Assembly (NCBI RefSeq): GCF_001552275.1
Contig: NZ_BCQW01000016.1
Coordinates: 1-64,000 of the forward strand
Direction of reading: 5' to 3'
From: Amphibacillus sediminis NBRC 103570
GTDB lineage: Bacteria; Bacillota; Bacilli; Bacillales; Amphibacillaceae
Length of the DNA: 64,000 bases
Shown: positions 17,146-27,872 of the stretch, piece after piece
How positions within the stretch are numbered: position 1 is the stretch's first letter
How the letters are laid out: the number at the start of each line of letters is the position of its first letter
Notes under the pieces: generated by a model
Told to the model about the DNA's origin: nothing
The model's input: the letters and a program-made list of their open reading frames with translations, nothing else
The model's database searches: none
Position numbers and translations under genes: made by a program

Positions 17146-18066
17146 TTAGGCACTTATTGTCTTATCCAATTCATCAAACTGATCTCGGTTAGACCAAAGC
17201 TCATCCTTTAAAGGATTTAAACGGTATTTAACAATCCGGTACCCCTGCCAAAATGCCATGACGATATTTAATGTTAAGCTTACAATAGCAAGCGTCCAGT
17301 TCGCTGCTGGGTTATAGCTAACACTAACATTGAAGCTACTACCTGTGGCAAAGAAATAAGGAAAAGTCATCACCCAAAACATCCAAAATGTCAGGGTATG
17401 AGCTCTCGTTTGCATCCATGTGCCTTTTGCCCAAAGTAAAGCTGGAACAGTGGCGGCAATGTTTAGGGCAAAACCTGAATAAAAGGCATTGCCTGGTGCA
17501 CAGGAATAAACATAGGAAATATTCCATATACCATATGCTATAATCCATAATGGCGTTTGATCCGACCAAATCATATCCCTGCATTTTCCTGATGTAGCAT
17601 AAATACCAAACCAACCACATATTAATAGCATATTTAATAGACCGGCTACAGCATTCAAGTAGTTCCAACCACCAGAAATATAGTACATCCCATCAACGAT
17701 CCCCGAGAAACCTTGAACACCTACTTGAAACTCACGAACGACGGCCTCTAAAATATTAATAGCTAAAATCGCTGGAATAAAAATTAAATACCATTTATGA
17801 TTTTTATAGAAATTTGTATATCGAACAACTAAATATATGATACTTCCTGCAAGTGCTGAATATACCTTTATCCATGTAAACCAAGATGTAATATCATTAT
17901 CTCGATTGATATACCAAATCGGTGTTAAGACTAGTGGAAGTGCAATAAATAAGAGTCCATTAGCAAATTTACTCCGCCTTATCCACTCGTTTAATCCAAT
18001 TAATATACTAAACACCAGTAACCAGATCAACACATTGTACCATGGAAAGCTCTCAAAAAAGAACAC
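17146..18066 (-). CDS. Multi-pass membrane protein, DUF5692-like
   Basis: 306 residues with about eight hydrophobic helices and conserved aromatic and polar motifs between them (YSCAPGNAFYSGF, ISGGWNYLNA). It resembles the uncharacterised DUF5692 family. GTG at 18066 follows AAGGAG at 9 bases. The gene starts 25 bp after the chemoreceptor gene and shares its terminator, so the two are co-transcribed. A sensory or transport role linked to the receptor is only inference. Confidence 0.65.
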   Translation of the reverse strand: MFFFESFPWYNVLIWLLVFSILIGLNEWIRRSKFANGLLFIALPLVLTPIWYINRDNDITSWFTWIKVYSALAGSIIYLVVRYTNFYKNHKWYLIFIPAILAINILEAVVREFQVGVQGFSGIVDGMYYISGGWNYLNAVAGLLNMLLICGWFGIYATSGKCRDMIWSDQTPLWIIAYGIWNISYVYSCAPGNAFYSGFALNIAATVPALLWAKGTWMQTRAHTLTFWMFWVMTFPYFFATGSSFNVSVSYNPAANWTLAIVSLTLNIVMAFWQGYRIVKYRLNPLKDELWSNRDQFDELDKTISA

Positions 18067-18091
18067 GCTTCAACACTCCTTATCAGATAGA

Positions 18092-19573
18092 CTAGTTATT
18101 ATTTTGAATTAACTCAGTTAAGTGATCGGTTAAGTGATCGATTTCAACAACTTGACTATTTAATTGATCAATTCTAGTATTTTGTTCCTCAATATTAGCT
18201 AGAACTTCTTCAACGGATGCACTCAATTCCTCTGAAACACTAGAGACAGAATTCACTTCATCCACAACACCTGCAGATGATTGACTAAGAATATCGACCC
18301 GTTCAGTTAAAGCTGACGCAAGCTTTTGTAAATCAGAAACAAACTGTTTTATCGAATTAAATGCCTGATTTGTTTCTGTCGTTAACGATTTACTATTATT
18401 AAAAACAGTCTCACTCTCTTCAATTCTAGCTGATGCTGAAGCCACCTTATTTTTTATTAAGGTCAGGATTTCATTGATGTCACGTGTTGCCGAAATAGAA
18501 TGTTCAGCAAGCTTTCTGACCTCTTCGGCTACCACGGCAAAACCTTTACCAGACTCACCAGCTCGAGCGGCTTCAATGGCTGCATTTAACGCTAATAAAT
18601 TGGTTTGATCAGCAATTTCTGATATAGTTGTTAAAATATCTTCTACCTTCACTGTTGATTGAGTAAGTTCAGCCATCTCTAGCACCGTATTTTTTAAAGT
18701 ACGGTCTACATGTCCAATTGTCTCAGTTAAATTGTCCACACAAGTCGTTCCGTTATCAACAATGGTCGTTGATTTCTCTGCTTCCTGATACATAGTATGT
18801 ACTTTTACAGTAATATCTGTAATTTCTTGGTCAACCAAATGAATCGATTCACTCATTGCACCCGCACTATTGGCCTGACTTTCAACACCGCCAGCTATTT
18901 CATGGAATGTTGTCGTTAACTCACTTGAATCATTATGCGTCAACTTCATATGCTCAGTTAATTGATCATTAAGGTGTTCTAGCTTTTGAGCCGTTAACTT
19001 AACTTCTGTTACCATACCTTCCATGCTCTCTTTTGATGCTATTGCTTCAATAGTTAGCTGTTCAGAACGGTTTAATACGTATTTACCAATTATACTTTGA
19101 TAAATTAAAAACGTTGTCATTAATATAAACAGAATATTTAACGAAACAAGATGGACATTTGAATAGTCTACGATTGTAACAGCTCCAAAGCGAATGGCAA
19201 AATAATTCGTGATCAATAGCCCAAAGAAACCTGACACAATAACATAACGAGAGGTATGGTAAAGTGAAATAATAATCACGCTATAATAGACAAGTAGATA
19301 AGTCGTGAAAGCCGGTCTGTTTTCAAGCATAAAGATCGTCATCAAGGCTAAACTGACAATCAATATATACGGAATCCAATTTGTCTTTATCTTCAATCGA
19401 TTCATTAGGAAAACAATTACAATGGTACTAATTCCGAAGCTTACCCCAATCAGGTTAGTCACAAGGGGAAATCCACCGGCAAACAATATAATGGCAGTTA
19501 GAAAAACAGACAGAACATAAAGCTTGATCAACAAGTTGTTTCGATCAGCAAATGAGTATTTTTGCTTAGTCAT
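18092..19573 (-). CDS. Methyl-accepting chemotaxis protein with polytopic membrane sensor
   Basis: 493 residues. About six short transmembrane helices in the first 170 residues replace the usual periplasmic ligand domain. There is no obvious HAMP; a long coiled-coil signalling domain follows directly. The hairpin tip [20 protein letters not shown] and [21 protein letters not shown] is the MCP signature that contacts CheA and CheW. The sensor probably detects a membrane or intracellular signal. AGGAGG precedes the ATG. Followed in an operon by the DUF5692 membrane protein. Confidence 0.9.
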   Translation of the reverse strand: MTKQKYSFADRNNLLIKLYVLSVFLTAIILFAGGFPLVTNLIGVSFGISTIVIVFLMNRLKIKTNWIPYILIVSLALMTIFMLENRPAFTTYLLVYYSVIIISLYHTSRYVIVSGFFGLLITNYFAIRFGAVTIVDYSNVHLVSLNILFILMTTFLIYQSIIGKYVLNRSEQLTIEAIASKESMEGMVTEVKLTAQKLEHLNDQLTEHMKLTHNDSSELTTTFHEIAGGVESQANSAGAMSESIHLVDQEITDITVKVHTMYQEAEKSTTIVDNGTTCVDNLTETIGHVDRTLKNTVLEMAELTQSTVKVEDILTTISEIADQTNLLALNAAIEAARAGESGKGFAVVAEEVRKLAEHSISATRDINEILTLIKNKVASASARIEESETVFNNSKSLTTETNQAFNSIKQFVSDLQKLASALTERVDILSQSSAGVVDEVNSVSSVSEELSASVEEVLANIEEQNTRIDQLNSQVVEIDHLTDHLTELIQNNN

Positions 19574-19777
19574 AATACCCTCCTGATGTTCAAATTTTTT
19601 ACATACTAATCCGATTTATATATCGACTAGAAGCATTATCAAGTTTAGCGTTATTTTTACTTAAATGTATATATTTAGTGAACATTTTAACCAGGACTTA
19701 CTTATAGCGTTTAGTTTCTTGGCTATTAGCTACTTAAGATTAACGAAATCCCAAAAACTCACCCTTAATAACAGAAA

Positions 19778-19819
19778 TAGGCTTCTTACCTGTGTAACTA
19801 AACACAAGCAAAAAGCCTA
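19778..19819 (-). terminator. Hairpin downstream of the GH2 gene
   Basis: Arms TAGGCTT / AAGCCTA with a 28-nt loop, inside which TGTG and CACA can also pair. A weak T-rich tract follows on the minus strand. Possible terminator of the GH2 transcript. Confidence 0.4.
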
Positions 19820-19830
19820 GTTCAATCTTG

Positions 19831-19864
19831 TTTCGCAGTGTAACTGGCTCGATTGGTTCAACTT
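19831..19864 (+). repeat. Family A element, internally deleted remnant (A-3)
   Basis: CGCAGTGTAACTGGCT (the TTTAT-proximal end) is joined directly to CGATTGGTTCAACT, which lies about 125 bases away in whole copies. It is one of two copies in the reverse orientation. Confidence 0.65.
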
Positions 19865-19888
19865 ACCTGTTGGTTCTAAACTAAAGAA

Positions 19889-22800
19889 CTACTCAAACTT
19901 GAACCATCCAAAATCAAATTGACTTCCTGGTAAGAAGATAAAGGTAACGGTTTGTTTTCCAACCACACGTTCTAAATTAAACGACCGTTCCTGATAACCT
20001 TCAGATTGGGTAAATTCAATTAATTGATTAACTTGACTCTGTCCATTCTCAAAACGAACATGAATGGTATTTTTGTCAATTGGTGAATGACCATAGATAA
20101 CGAGCTTTGTCATGCCTTGATCACCAAAATCAATGGCTTCAAAGCTTAGAGAAACATTATTACCAATACCTTCTACTGCATGATCGCCAATCATAAAACT
20201 ATCTCCATAAATGTGATCAGCTTCACTCGCCTTATTTTTAGCAAAAGCACGGTTATATGGTTCAAATGAAAACCCTTTGATATGGATTTTCTTTTCCAAT
20301 ACAAAGGTAATGGTTGTTAAGCCAGTCAATCGTTTAGCTAATTTATACGTTGCCGGCTGATAAACATTCCAAATCGGTTCCTTCTGATATATCACATCAG
20401 CTAATAAGATACTTCCTGCTTCACCAGGAATACCTTCCCAAATTTGAATCGGATACTCCTCATTCGACATAGCAAAAATCGGAATCGTGATTAGATCCGA
20501 CCCAATCGGACCAAAATCAATTTGCTTATATCCAACATGGGTCTCACCATCTCGACTTGTGGCTACACCACGCTCATTACCACTGCCTACTTCTCCTTTA
20601 CTATAATCATATAAACCTCCTTGAATAAAATCATAAGGGTTTTTATAAGCAACCCCTAAACCATTGGCGCTCATCTCTAGCTCTGATATAAGTTTTATTT
20701 TATCGGTACCGTTTTTGCTAGTGCAACGAACCCGAAAACAGCCATCACCGATAGCTCTTACCTTTGCTCGGTGACCATGTCCCTCTATCGAAGCGATATT
20801 TGTTTTAATGCCTACATCATTCACAACAGACCATTCTATATCCTGATCGCTTGCGTCTGCTGGATGGAGTTTGACTTGAACCTCCATCTCAGTTAATTCT
20901 CGATGAAATAGCTGACCAGTTGGACTTATTATTTCTATTTTTCGCACAGGCTGCTCGCCTTCATATCCGGTCACAGTGGGTACTGTAGCATTCGCTAATA
21001 AAGTAGAACAAGCGATAGATTGGTCAGCAGCAGGAGGAATCGCCTCTAACTTTAATTCTGCCGGAACTAATCGAGGTGAGTTTACCATAACATGAATATC
21101 TCCTACGACCTCCGTTGCTGCAATGATAGCCATTAACTTACCACTAAATAAGCGTCGACTTGTGCCTTTATATTGATCATAGTCCGTACTATCCCCATTA
21201 TCTAATCCAACTAAACGCCCCGCTCCAGTAACGGACACTTCTACTCGATTAGTGGCATTTTCTACAGGATGACCCGCTTGATCTACTGCTGTGATTTCAA
21301 CAAAAATTAAATCCGTCCCGTTTGCTTGTAAGCTATTTTTGTCTGGTCGAGCGACAAGAGCTTTAGCATCACTAAATGAATGCTTTGAATCTGTCGCGAT
21401 CACTTGATTATCATCATCGTAAGCGATTGCCTTTAACTCTCCTGCTTGATACGGAACTTGCCAGGTCGGAACCAGTTCCTTGCCATGTTGATGATCAATC
21501 ACCTTAACACCTAGTGATTGCCCATTCAGGAATAACTCTACTTTCGGGGCATTTGTTGCGACTCGAACATCAATGATTTGACCCTCGTTAAAATCCCAGT
21601 AAGGAAACAGGTGAATGATTGGTTGCTTACGATAATCAGTCCAAGCGGCTTGATAAATATAATAAGAATCCTTTGGAAATGTCGCGGTATCCAATTGTCC
21701 GAAATACGAATTCTTCGTATGGTATGGGGTCGGTTCACCAATATAATCAAATCCAGTCCAAATAAATTGTCCTAATGAGAACGGTGTATCACGTTCAGCT
21801 ATGATACAGGCCTCGGCCGACTTTGCTCCCCAGCTAGTTGTGCTATTCCCTAACGCAGAGCATTGCTCATCATCGTCAGCTAAAATCGGTTTATTATATG
21901 GAAAATGATAAACTCCTCGACTCTGAACAACTGACGCTGTTTCACTACCATAAATAACCCAATCCGGATGTGCTTGATGGTGGGACTGATAATATTTTTC
22001 AGCATAGTTATAGCCGGCAACCTTAACAATATCCGCACACTTCTGGGCATTTTCCCATGGCATATAATTAGAGCCAATGGTTACACGTCCGTTATGCTTT
22101 GGATCGAATTCATTGACATAGTCCATTAGCATTTGTGTTATGATTTGACCACGTTGATCCGCATGCGTGTCATAAATCTCATTTCCTATACTCCACATAA
22201 TTAAGCTAGGGTGATTCCGATCACGTTTAATCCAGCTTTTTACATCTCGATAAGCCCATTCCTTAAAGAATCTTGCATAATCATATGATGTTTTTTGACG
22301 CTCCCACATATCAAAGGCTTCTGAAACAACGAAAAAGCCCATTTGATCCGCTAACTGCATTAGTTCCTTGGCAGGCATATTATGTGCCGTCCTTATGCCG
22401 TTGACACCCATTTCTTTTAAAAGCTTAAGACGACGTACTAAGGCAACTCGATTAAATGCTGCACCAAGAGCGCCTAAATCGTGATGCTCACAAACTCCAT
22501 TGATTTTTGTTTTTTGACCATTAATCATTAATCCTTGCTTCGGATCCATGTCAACTGTTCTAAAGCCAATTTCTTGTAATTCCAGATCTATTATCTCTTC
22601 TGCTTCAACCTGACAAAGCTCCGTACGAAGCTGATAGAGGTTAGGCTGATCAGGACTCCAAAGCTCAGGTTGAACAACTGTTAGCTGTTGACTATTTATC
22701 TGTTGATCTGAGTTAGCAGGATTAATTAGATCAGAGGATTTAGCGATGACTTGATCATGACGTAAAAGTAAATGCGTTAATCGGGCCGGTTCGGTCACGT

Positions 22801-23305
22801 TTAATTCTGTTTCAATCTCAACTCGCCAAACCTTATCTAGCAGTTTGGTCGAGACATAAATGCCATCAGACTCAATATAACTTGTCCCCCTCGTTTTTAA
22901 CCAAACATGGCGATAGATTCCTGCTCCAGAATACCAACGACTATTAGGACTTTGGTGTACCACTTTAAGAATAATCTCGTTCTCTCCTACTACTAATGCA
23001 GGCGTCAAATCATGTTCAAAGGCTGAATATCCATACTTCCATTCCCCAACCAATTGACCATTTACATATAATGTCGAATCCATATACACCCCATCAAATG
23101 CTAGTAAAACCTGGGGCGCTTCTCCATTATAAGTAAACGCTTTCTTATACCAGCCGATACTATCCTGATAAAGATTTTGTGTATCATAGATTAGCCAATC
23201 ATGTGGTATTTCTACAGGTTGAAAATCTAATCCATGATAATCGGTCACTTCTAGCCCTGTTTTAGCAAAAACCCAATCATTATTAAATTTTACTTTTCTA
23301 TTCAT
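19889..23305 (-). CDS. Large GH2 family glycosidase (beta-galactosidase-like)
   Basis: 1138 residues, no signal peptide. The order is a sugar-binding jelly roll (about 1-170; IPHDWLIYDTQNLYQDSIGW), an immunoglobulin-like domain, and a TIM barrel. The barrel has the acid/base Glu in MWSIGNEIYD (about 375) and the nucleophile Glu in YGSETASV (about 453). DUF4982- and Ig-like domains follow, with a C-terminal galactose-binding-like beta domain. GH2 enzymes of this layout cleave terminal beta-galactosides or beta-glucuronides from plant or animal glycans. AAGGTGAG precedes the ATG. It has no transporter beside it. Distinct from the LacZ-type gene at 48.8 kb. Confidence 0.88.
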   Translation of the reverse strand: MNRKVKFNNDWVFAKTGLEVTDYHGLDFQPVEIPHDWLIYDTQNLYQDSIGWYKKAFTYNGEAPQVLLAFDGVYMDSTLYVNGQLVGEWKYGYSAFEHDLTPALVVGENEIILKVVHQSPNSRWYSGAGIYRHVWLKTRGTSYIESDGIYVSTKLLDKVWRVEIETELNVTEPARLTHLLLRHDQVIAKSSDLINPANSDQQINSQQLTVVQPELWSPDQPNLYQLRTELCQVEAEEIIDLELQEIGFRTVDMDPKQGLMINGQKTKINGVCEHHDLGALGAAFNRVALVRRLKLLKEMGVNGIRTAHNMPAKELMQLADQMGFFVVSEAFDMWERQKTSYDYARFFKEWAYRDVKSWIKRDRNHPSLIMWSIGNEIYDTHADQRGQIITQMLMDYVNEFDPKHNGRVTIGSNYMPWENAQKCADIVKVAGYNYAEKYYQSHHQAHPDWVIYGSETASVVQSRGVYHFPYNKPILADDDEQCSALGNSTTSWGAKSAEACIIAERDTPFSLGQFIWTGFDYIGEPTPYHTKNSYFGQLDTATFPKDSYYIYQAAWTDYRKQPIIHLFPYWDFNEGQIIDVRVATNAPKVELFLNGQSLGVKVIDHQHGKELVPTWQVPYQAGELKAIAYDDDNQVIATDSKHSFSDAKALVARPDKNSLQANGTDLIFVEITAVDQAGHPVENATNRVEVSVTGAGRLVGLDNGDSTDYDQYKGTSRRLFSGKLMAIIAATEVVGDIHVMVNSPRLVPAELKLEAIPPAADQSIACSTLLANATVPTVTGYEGEQPVRKIEIISPTGQLFHRELTEMEVQVKLHPADASDQDIEWSVVNDVGIKTNIASIEGHGHRAKVRAIGDGCFRVRCTSKNGTDKIKLISELEMSANGLGVAYKNPYDFIQGGLYDYSKGEVGSGNERGVATSRDGETHVGYKQIDFGPIGSDLITIPIFAMSNEEYPIQIWEGIPGEAGSILLADVIYQKEPIWNVYQPATYKLAKRLTGLTTITFVLEKKIHIKGFSFEPYNRAFAKNKASEADHIYGDSFMIGDHAVEGIGNNVSLSFEAIDFGDQGMTKLVIYGHSPIDKNTIHVRFENGQSQVNQLIEFTQSEGYQERSFNLERVVGKQTVTFIFLPGSQFDFGWFKFE

Positions 23306-23460
23306 CTAACTCACCTTTTCAAATTTATTTATAATTGACCCTGTTTTAAACGGCTTTGTAATTTATCTTTACACACCAACTTTGTTCAGTCAATGGACTT
23401 ACTAGTGTTATTTTTAGCAAAACCACTAGTTTTGAATAGGTTTTAAAACGTACTCAAGAT

Positions 23461-23619
23461 CAAATGCGCCAAATCGTATTTGCGTCCAGAATTTTACGAG
23501 CAAAGCTCGATAAAATCCGTGGCATCCGCCAGAAGCCTTAAGTTGATTCCCCAAATGGAAGACAAATAGCTCATCTCACCACGTATCAAAGTGTGAGACT
23601 TCTTCTTAATGATGTTAAA
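23461..23619 (-). repeat. Family B element (B-3)
   Basis: Shorter copy (about 159 bp) with CAAATGCGCC, GAGC-AAA-GCTC and a terminal GATGTTAAA. It lies in the 590-bp gap before the XRE-TPR regulator. The rest of that gap (23623-23898) is AT-rich with TATATAA-type tracts and holds no gene. Confidence 0.8.
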
Positions 23620-23931
23620 GTAGGCTATGTCTGATCATTTGATTGATCATGTTGATTTTTCTGGCGACAACAAGTTTTGCTATCTCATGCCGCTTTCTCG
23701 ACATGAGCTAATTGGTTTAGATCAGATGAGGTGACCTATATCTCCGACCAGAATGTAAAATGTCATGTACATTTAAAGATATTTCACTAAAAATTACTAT
23801 TATATAATTTTTTATATATCATTTTTTATATATATAATTGACAGAAGTATCCTGGAAGAGTAAAATTCATCATAGAATACTATGTGAAGTAGTTAACAAT
23901 GTTCCAACATTTTTATGGAGATGAAGAAAAA

Positions 23932-24813
23932 ATGAATATTGAATGCTTTATTGCAGCACGTAAAGCAATGGGTTTTTCTCAGAGCGAACTAGCTGAGGGG
24001 ATTTGTACACAAGCAACGTTAAGTCGTTTTGAAAATAATGGACAAATTCCAACTCTGAAAATTTTGTTAAAATTATGCAAACGATTGAATATTTCATTAG
24101 GTGAATTATTTCCAAAAGTTGCAGTCAAAGATTCAGAAATCACTGAAAAAATGAACCAAGCAGAATTTTTCCTAATTACCAGTGAGTATCAACAGGCCAC
24201 TGCTTTGCTTAATAGTATCTTGCTTTCAGAAATCGAAGAAGCTGATGTTTTATTGCGGCATCTTTATTTAAAAGGGTTTTTAATGTTCTATCAAAATGCT
24301 GCTGTTATGGAAATCATGTTTGTTTTTGACCAAATATTACTTGAAGAAGAAACGAAACAATCCACTATTTTCCGATTATTGGCTTATACCGGAATAGGTA
24401 TGATTTATTCACGAGAAAAAGATGATGAGAAAGCAGAGTTCTATTTTAATAAAGTATTAGAACAGATTTATTCTTACTCGATTGAGCAAATGGAAGATAC
24501 GTGGCGGGTACTACATATTGTTTTTCAGTGTGGTGTGTTTTATGCTCACATACGAGAAATAGAAATTAGCAATGCACTATTAAATTACGCTATCAACATA
24601 TGTGCAGATAATCACATTACGTACTATCTTGCACGTGCAGCGATACAACTCGCTAAAAATGCAATGGTAACTCAAGAAGACACTGACCAAATTTTAGAAT
24701 TGATTTATGATGCACGAGCCTATTCGAAAATTAATCGCAATGTGATTGGCCTAAAGGAATTAGCGATAATGGAAGCGGAAGTGAAAAATTCTTCTGTACC
24801 TCCTACTAATTAA
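23932..24813 (+). CDS. XRE-TPR transcriptional regulator (Rgg/PlcR-like)
   Basis: About 293 residues. An N-terminal XRE helix-turn-helix (FSQSELAEGICTQATLSRFE, about 12-32) is followed by some 230 residues of TPR-like helices, the architecture of Rgg/PlcR regulators that bind short peptides. ATG at 23932 is preferred because GGAG precedes it; an earlier ATG at 23899 has no ribosome site. It lies 20 bp before apbE on the same strand, so it is likely both part of and controller of the flavin-reductase operon. No small pheromone ORF was recognised next to it. Confidence 0.8.
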   Translation: MNIECFIAARKAMGFSQSELAEGICTQATLSRFENNGQIPTLKILLKLCKRLNISLGELFPKVAVKDSEITEKMNQAEFFLITSEYQQATALLNSILLSEIEEADVLLRHLYLKGFLMFYQNAAVMEIMFVFDQILLEEETKQSTIFRLLAYTGIGMIYSREKDDEKAEFYFNKVLEQIYSYSIEQMEDTWRVLHIVFQCGVFYAHIREIEISNALLNYAINICADNHITYYLARAAIQLAKNAMVTQEDTDQILELIYDARAYSKINRNVIGLKELAIMEAEVKNSSVPPTN

Positions 24814-24833
24814 AAGGGGCTGGAACCAAGAAG

Positions 24834-25760
24834 ATGCAACAATGTAGTAAAGTTATTCATTTGATGGGAACGGTTATTCATTTAACCATTGAGCATGATC
24901 TGCCGGAACCAATTTTAGCCGAAGCAGTAGCTCGTATACGGCTGTACGAAAAACGATTTAGCGCAAATAATCCCTCTTCTGAATTAATGCTTGTGAATAA
25001 AAATGCAGGTCGACAGGCAGTCGCTGTTCATCATGAATTATATAAGCTGATTAAAATAGGTAAACAGCATAGTTGTGACAAGGATAGTCGATTGAATATA
25101 GCTATCGGTCCATTAGTACAAAATTGGCGCATTGGGTTTAAAGATGCTAAGGTTCCAAACTATGTAGAGATTCAACGGTTACTAGGCAAAACGAACCCCG
25201 AAGATATTCTATTAGATGAGAAGCGTCAGACCGTTTATTTAAAGGAATCTGGAATGGCAATTGATTTAGGCGCATTAGCGAAAGGGTATTTTGCAGATTT
25301 ACTAATTGACTATTTTAAAGACGTACAAGTCCGTTCTGCTCTAATTAACTTAGGTGGAAATTTAGTCGTTTTCGGTTCATCTCCAAATCGTCAAGAAGGG
25401 TTTTGGAAAATTGGAATTCAAGATCCATTATCACCACGTAATCAATTTATCCTTACCTTAAAATTGTCAGAACGTTCGGTTGTCACGTCAGGGATTTATG
25501 AACGTCATTTTGAGAAAGAAAACAAGTTCTATCATCATATTTTAGATCCTAATACTGGATATCCAGCTGAAACGGATGTTGCAAGCTTAACGATTGTTTC
25601 TAAACAATCTTTAGATGGTGAGATTTGGACAACACGGTTATTTGGCAAGCAAGCCAATGAAATTCTTCGTCAATTAGAAAAGCTGGAGGAAATTGACGGG
25701 GTTATTATTAAACAAAATAAAGATATTCTTTATTCAAAAGGTATTAAAAAATATTTATAA
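24834..25760 (+). CDS. apbE: Cytosolic FAD:protein FMN transferase
   Basis: 308 residues. It carries the ApbE blocks RFSANNPSSELMLVN, IAIGPLVQNWRIG, GMAIDLGALAKGYFADLL, ALINLGGNLVVFG, VVTSGIYERHF and HHILDPNTGYPAETDVASLT (Mg and FAD site). It has no signal peptide or lipobox, so unlike classical ApbE it should act inside the cell. ApbE transfers FMN from FAD to Ser/Thr in D-x-x-[ST]-G-A-[ST] motifs; two such motifs end the protein encoded two genes downstream. AAAGGGGCTGG precedes the ATG. Confidence 0.92.
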   Translation: MQQCSKVIHLMGTVIHLTIEHDLPEPILAEAVARIRLYEKRFSANNPSSELMLVNKNAGRQAVAVHHELYKLIKIGKQHSCDKDSRLNIAIGPLVQNWRIGFKDAKVPNYVEIQRLLGKTNPEDILLDEKRQTVYLKESGMAIDLGALAKGYFADLLIDYFKDVQVRSALINLGGNLVVFGSSPNRQEGFWKIGIQDPLSPRNQFILTLKLSERSVVTSGIYERHFEKENKFYHHILDPNTGYPAETDVASLTIVSKQSLDGEIWTTRLFGKQANEILRQLEKLEEIDGVIIKQNKDILYSKGIKKYL

Positions 25761-25779
25761 GATGGAAGGAAGTTATCGT

Positions 25780-26388
25780 ATGGTGAGATTAATTGGTCTT
25801 GTCGGCACAAATTCAGATCAATCTACAAATCGTCAGTTGCTAAAATTTATGAAGAAACATTTTGTAAGTCAAGCAGAAATTGAAATTGTTGAAATTAAGG
25901 ATCTTCCAATCTTCAATAAACCTGAAGAAATCAAAGTTCCTGAAAGCGTTCAAACGATTGCTGATAAAATTGAAGCTGCTGAAGGTGTTATCATAAGTAC
26001 ACCAGAATATGATCATGCAGTACCTGCTTCATTAATAAACACGCTAAACTGGTTGTCGTATGGTATTTACCCGTTTGTTGATAAACCAGTCATGATAACG
26101 GGTGCCTCCTATGGAACCTTGGGCTCTTCTCGTGCACAAATGCATTTAAGACAAATTTTAGATGCTCCTGAATTAAAAGCACGCATTATGCCAAGTTCAG
26201 AATTTTTATTGAGTCATTCTCTACAAGCTTTTGACGAAGATAATCAGTTAAAAGATTCTGAGCAAATTCAACAATTAGAAGGTTTGTTCAAAGACTTCCT
26301 AATTTTCATTGACATAATGAAGCATTTAAACCATGCACATGAAAGTAACAAAAAAGTAGCAGAAAACTTCTCTTGGGAAGAAGCATAA
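25780..26388 (+). CDS. NADPH-dependent FMN reductase family, subunit 1
   Basis: About 202 residues with a flavodoxin-like fold: [20 protein letters not shown] binds FMN phosphate, then [20 protein letters not shown] and [18 protein letters not shown] at 25780 is chosen because AAGGA lies about 9 bases upstream and because earlier starts fall inside apbE. It is homologous to the N-terminal half of the next protein and is 13 bp from it. The pair resembles the two-subunit NADH-dependent flavin reductase of lactobacilli, which makes H2O2 aerobically. Confidence 0.85.
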   Translation: MVRLIGLVGTNSDQSTNRQLLKFMKKHFVSQAEIEIVEIKDLPIFNKPEEIKVPESVQTIADKIEAAEGVIISTPEYDHAVPASLINTLNWLSYGIYPFVDKPVMITGASYGTLGSSRAQMHLRQILDAPELKARIMPSSEFLLSHSLQAFDEDNQLKDSEQIQQLEGLFKDFLIFIDIMKHLNHAHESNKKVAENFSWEEA

Positions 26389-26401
26389 AGGAGAGAGTAC
26401 A

Positions 26402-27592
26402 ATGAAATTAGTTGGTATCGTAGGATCAAATGCAGATATATCTTATAATCGTAAACTATTAACGTACATCCAAAAACACTTTGGTCAATTATTCGATTTA
26501 GAAATTTTAGAAATTAAAGACATTCCTTTATTTAATCAAAGCGATGACCAGACCTACAGTGCACCTATTCAAAAATTAAACAACAAGATTTTGCAAGCAG
26601 ACGGTGTGATTATAGCCACACCAGAACACAATCATACAATTCCTGCAGCGCTAAAAAGTGTCTTAGAATGGTTATCTTTTAATATTCACCCGTTAGAAAA
26701 TAAACCTGTTATGATCGTAGGGGCTTCATATTATGACCAAGGTTCATCTCGGGCGCAATTACATTTACGTCAAATTTTAGATGCACCAGGAGTAAATGCC
26801 ATTGTGATGCCGGGCAATGAATTCTTATTAGGTAAGGTAAAAGAAGCCTTTGATGAAAATGATGATTTGAAAGATCAACGTACGATTGACTTTTTAGAAA
26901 GCATTTTGAAAAAATTCATTAAATTCATTGATGTTGTCACAGTTTTACAAGGTCCTAAACCAGTAGCTGAGCCAGAGGACTTGTTTGCAACAGGTAAAAT
27001 TGATACGACAATTGATGGCTTAGATATGTCTGCAGAAGATTGGGTAGAGCAAGCAGCTGAAATCATTGATGCAGCAGAAGGCCAAGATTATGTAAAATTA
27101 AACAGAGGAATTTTAACTGTCGACCAGTTGAATCACTTCTTGGCTTCGATGCCCATGGAATTAACTTTTGTAGATAGTAATAATCAATTTTTATATTATA
27201 ACTTTACCTCGTCAGCAGAAGAAATGTTGGCGCCACGAACACCTGATCAAGTGGGAAATCCATTAGCAAATTGTCACCCAGAAAGGGTGTATAAGAGTGT
27301 AGAATGGGTCATTCAACAATTACGTTCAGGTGCAACGGATGTAGTTCGTGTTCATGTACCTACACATGGTCCAGATAAATATGTTGTACATAATTATACA
27401 GCTATACATGATGAAGAAGGGAACTATGTTGGTATTAATGAATATGTTTGTGACTTAAAACCAACAATTGACTGGTATTTAAAACAAACAGGGCAAGCAT
27501 TGATTGGTGATGCGGATGCCGTTTCTAGTGCTAGTGTCAAGGACCACACAGATGATGTAGACGCTGTTTCCGGTGCATCTGAATCATCTTAG
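26402..27592 (+). CDS. Flavin reductase subunit 2: FMN reductase, PAS-like domain and double flavinylation tail
   Basis: 396 residues. Residues 1-185 are a flavodoxin-like NAD(P)H:FMN reductase ([20 protein letters not shown]). A linker (about 190-235) leads to a PAS-like domain (about 240-360; [27 protein letters not shown]). The C-terminus carries DAVSSAS (372-378) and DAVSGAS (387-393), which match the ApbE target motif; the predicted FMN acceptors are Ser378 and Ser393. With apbE in the same operon, covalent FMN on one or both serines is a strong inference. The likely role is shuttling electrons from NAD(P)H to free flavin, O2 or another acceptor in the cytosol. AAAGGAGAG precedes the ATG. 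Confidence 0.88.
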   Translation: MKLVGIVGSNADISYNRKLLTYIQKHFGQLFDLEILEIKDIPLFNQSDDQTYSAPIQKLNNKILQADGVIIATPEHNHTIPAALKSVLEWLSFNIHPLENKPVMIVGASYYDQGSSRAQLHLRQILDAPGVNAIVMPGNEFLLGKVKEAFDENDDLKDQRTIDFLESILKKFIKFIDVVTVLQGPKPVAEPEDLFATGKIDTTIDGLDMSAEDWVEQAAEIIDAAEGQDYVKLNRGILTVDQLNHFLASMPMELTFVDSNNQFLYYNFTSSAEEMLAPRTPDQVGNPLANCHPERVYKSVEWVIQQLRSGATDVVRVHVPTHGPDKYVVHNYTAIHDEEGNYVGINEYVCDLKPTIDWYLKQTGQALIGDADAVSSASVKDHTDDVDAVSGASESS

Positions 27593-27600
27593 CTCAACGA

Positions 27601-27635
27601 TAGAGAAACTAAATCTGAATGGTTTAGTTTTTCTA
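27601..27635 (+). terminator. Terminator of the apbE-flavin reductase operon
   Basis: Stem TAGAGAAACTAAA / TTTAGTTTTTCTA (one mismatch), with the T-rich right arm continuing into the tail, 8 bases after the stop codon. Confidence 0.75.
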
Positions 27636-27872
27636 TTATCCATTTAAAAATTTGGCCAATCATTCAGAAAATGTGCCAATGGAGAGAGTATGATCAATCG
27701 GAGAAATGAAGCTTTTGCAGATCAAAAACAGAGTAAGTTAAGAGGATTATGACGCAATAGATGTTAAAGGCTTTTATCGATAGAAAAAACTGAGGAAATG
27801 AGGAAATATAGTGGGATATACTTACCTGGTATAATTGATCTTATTAAAGAAACGCCTAGACAAGAAAGTAAT

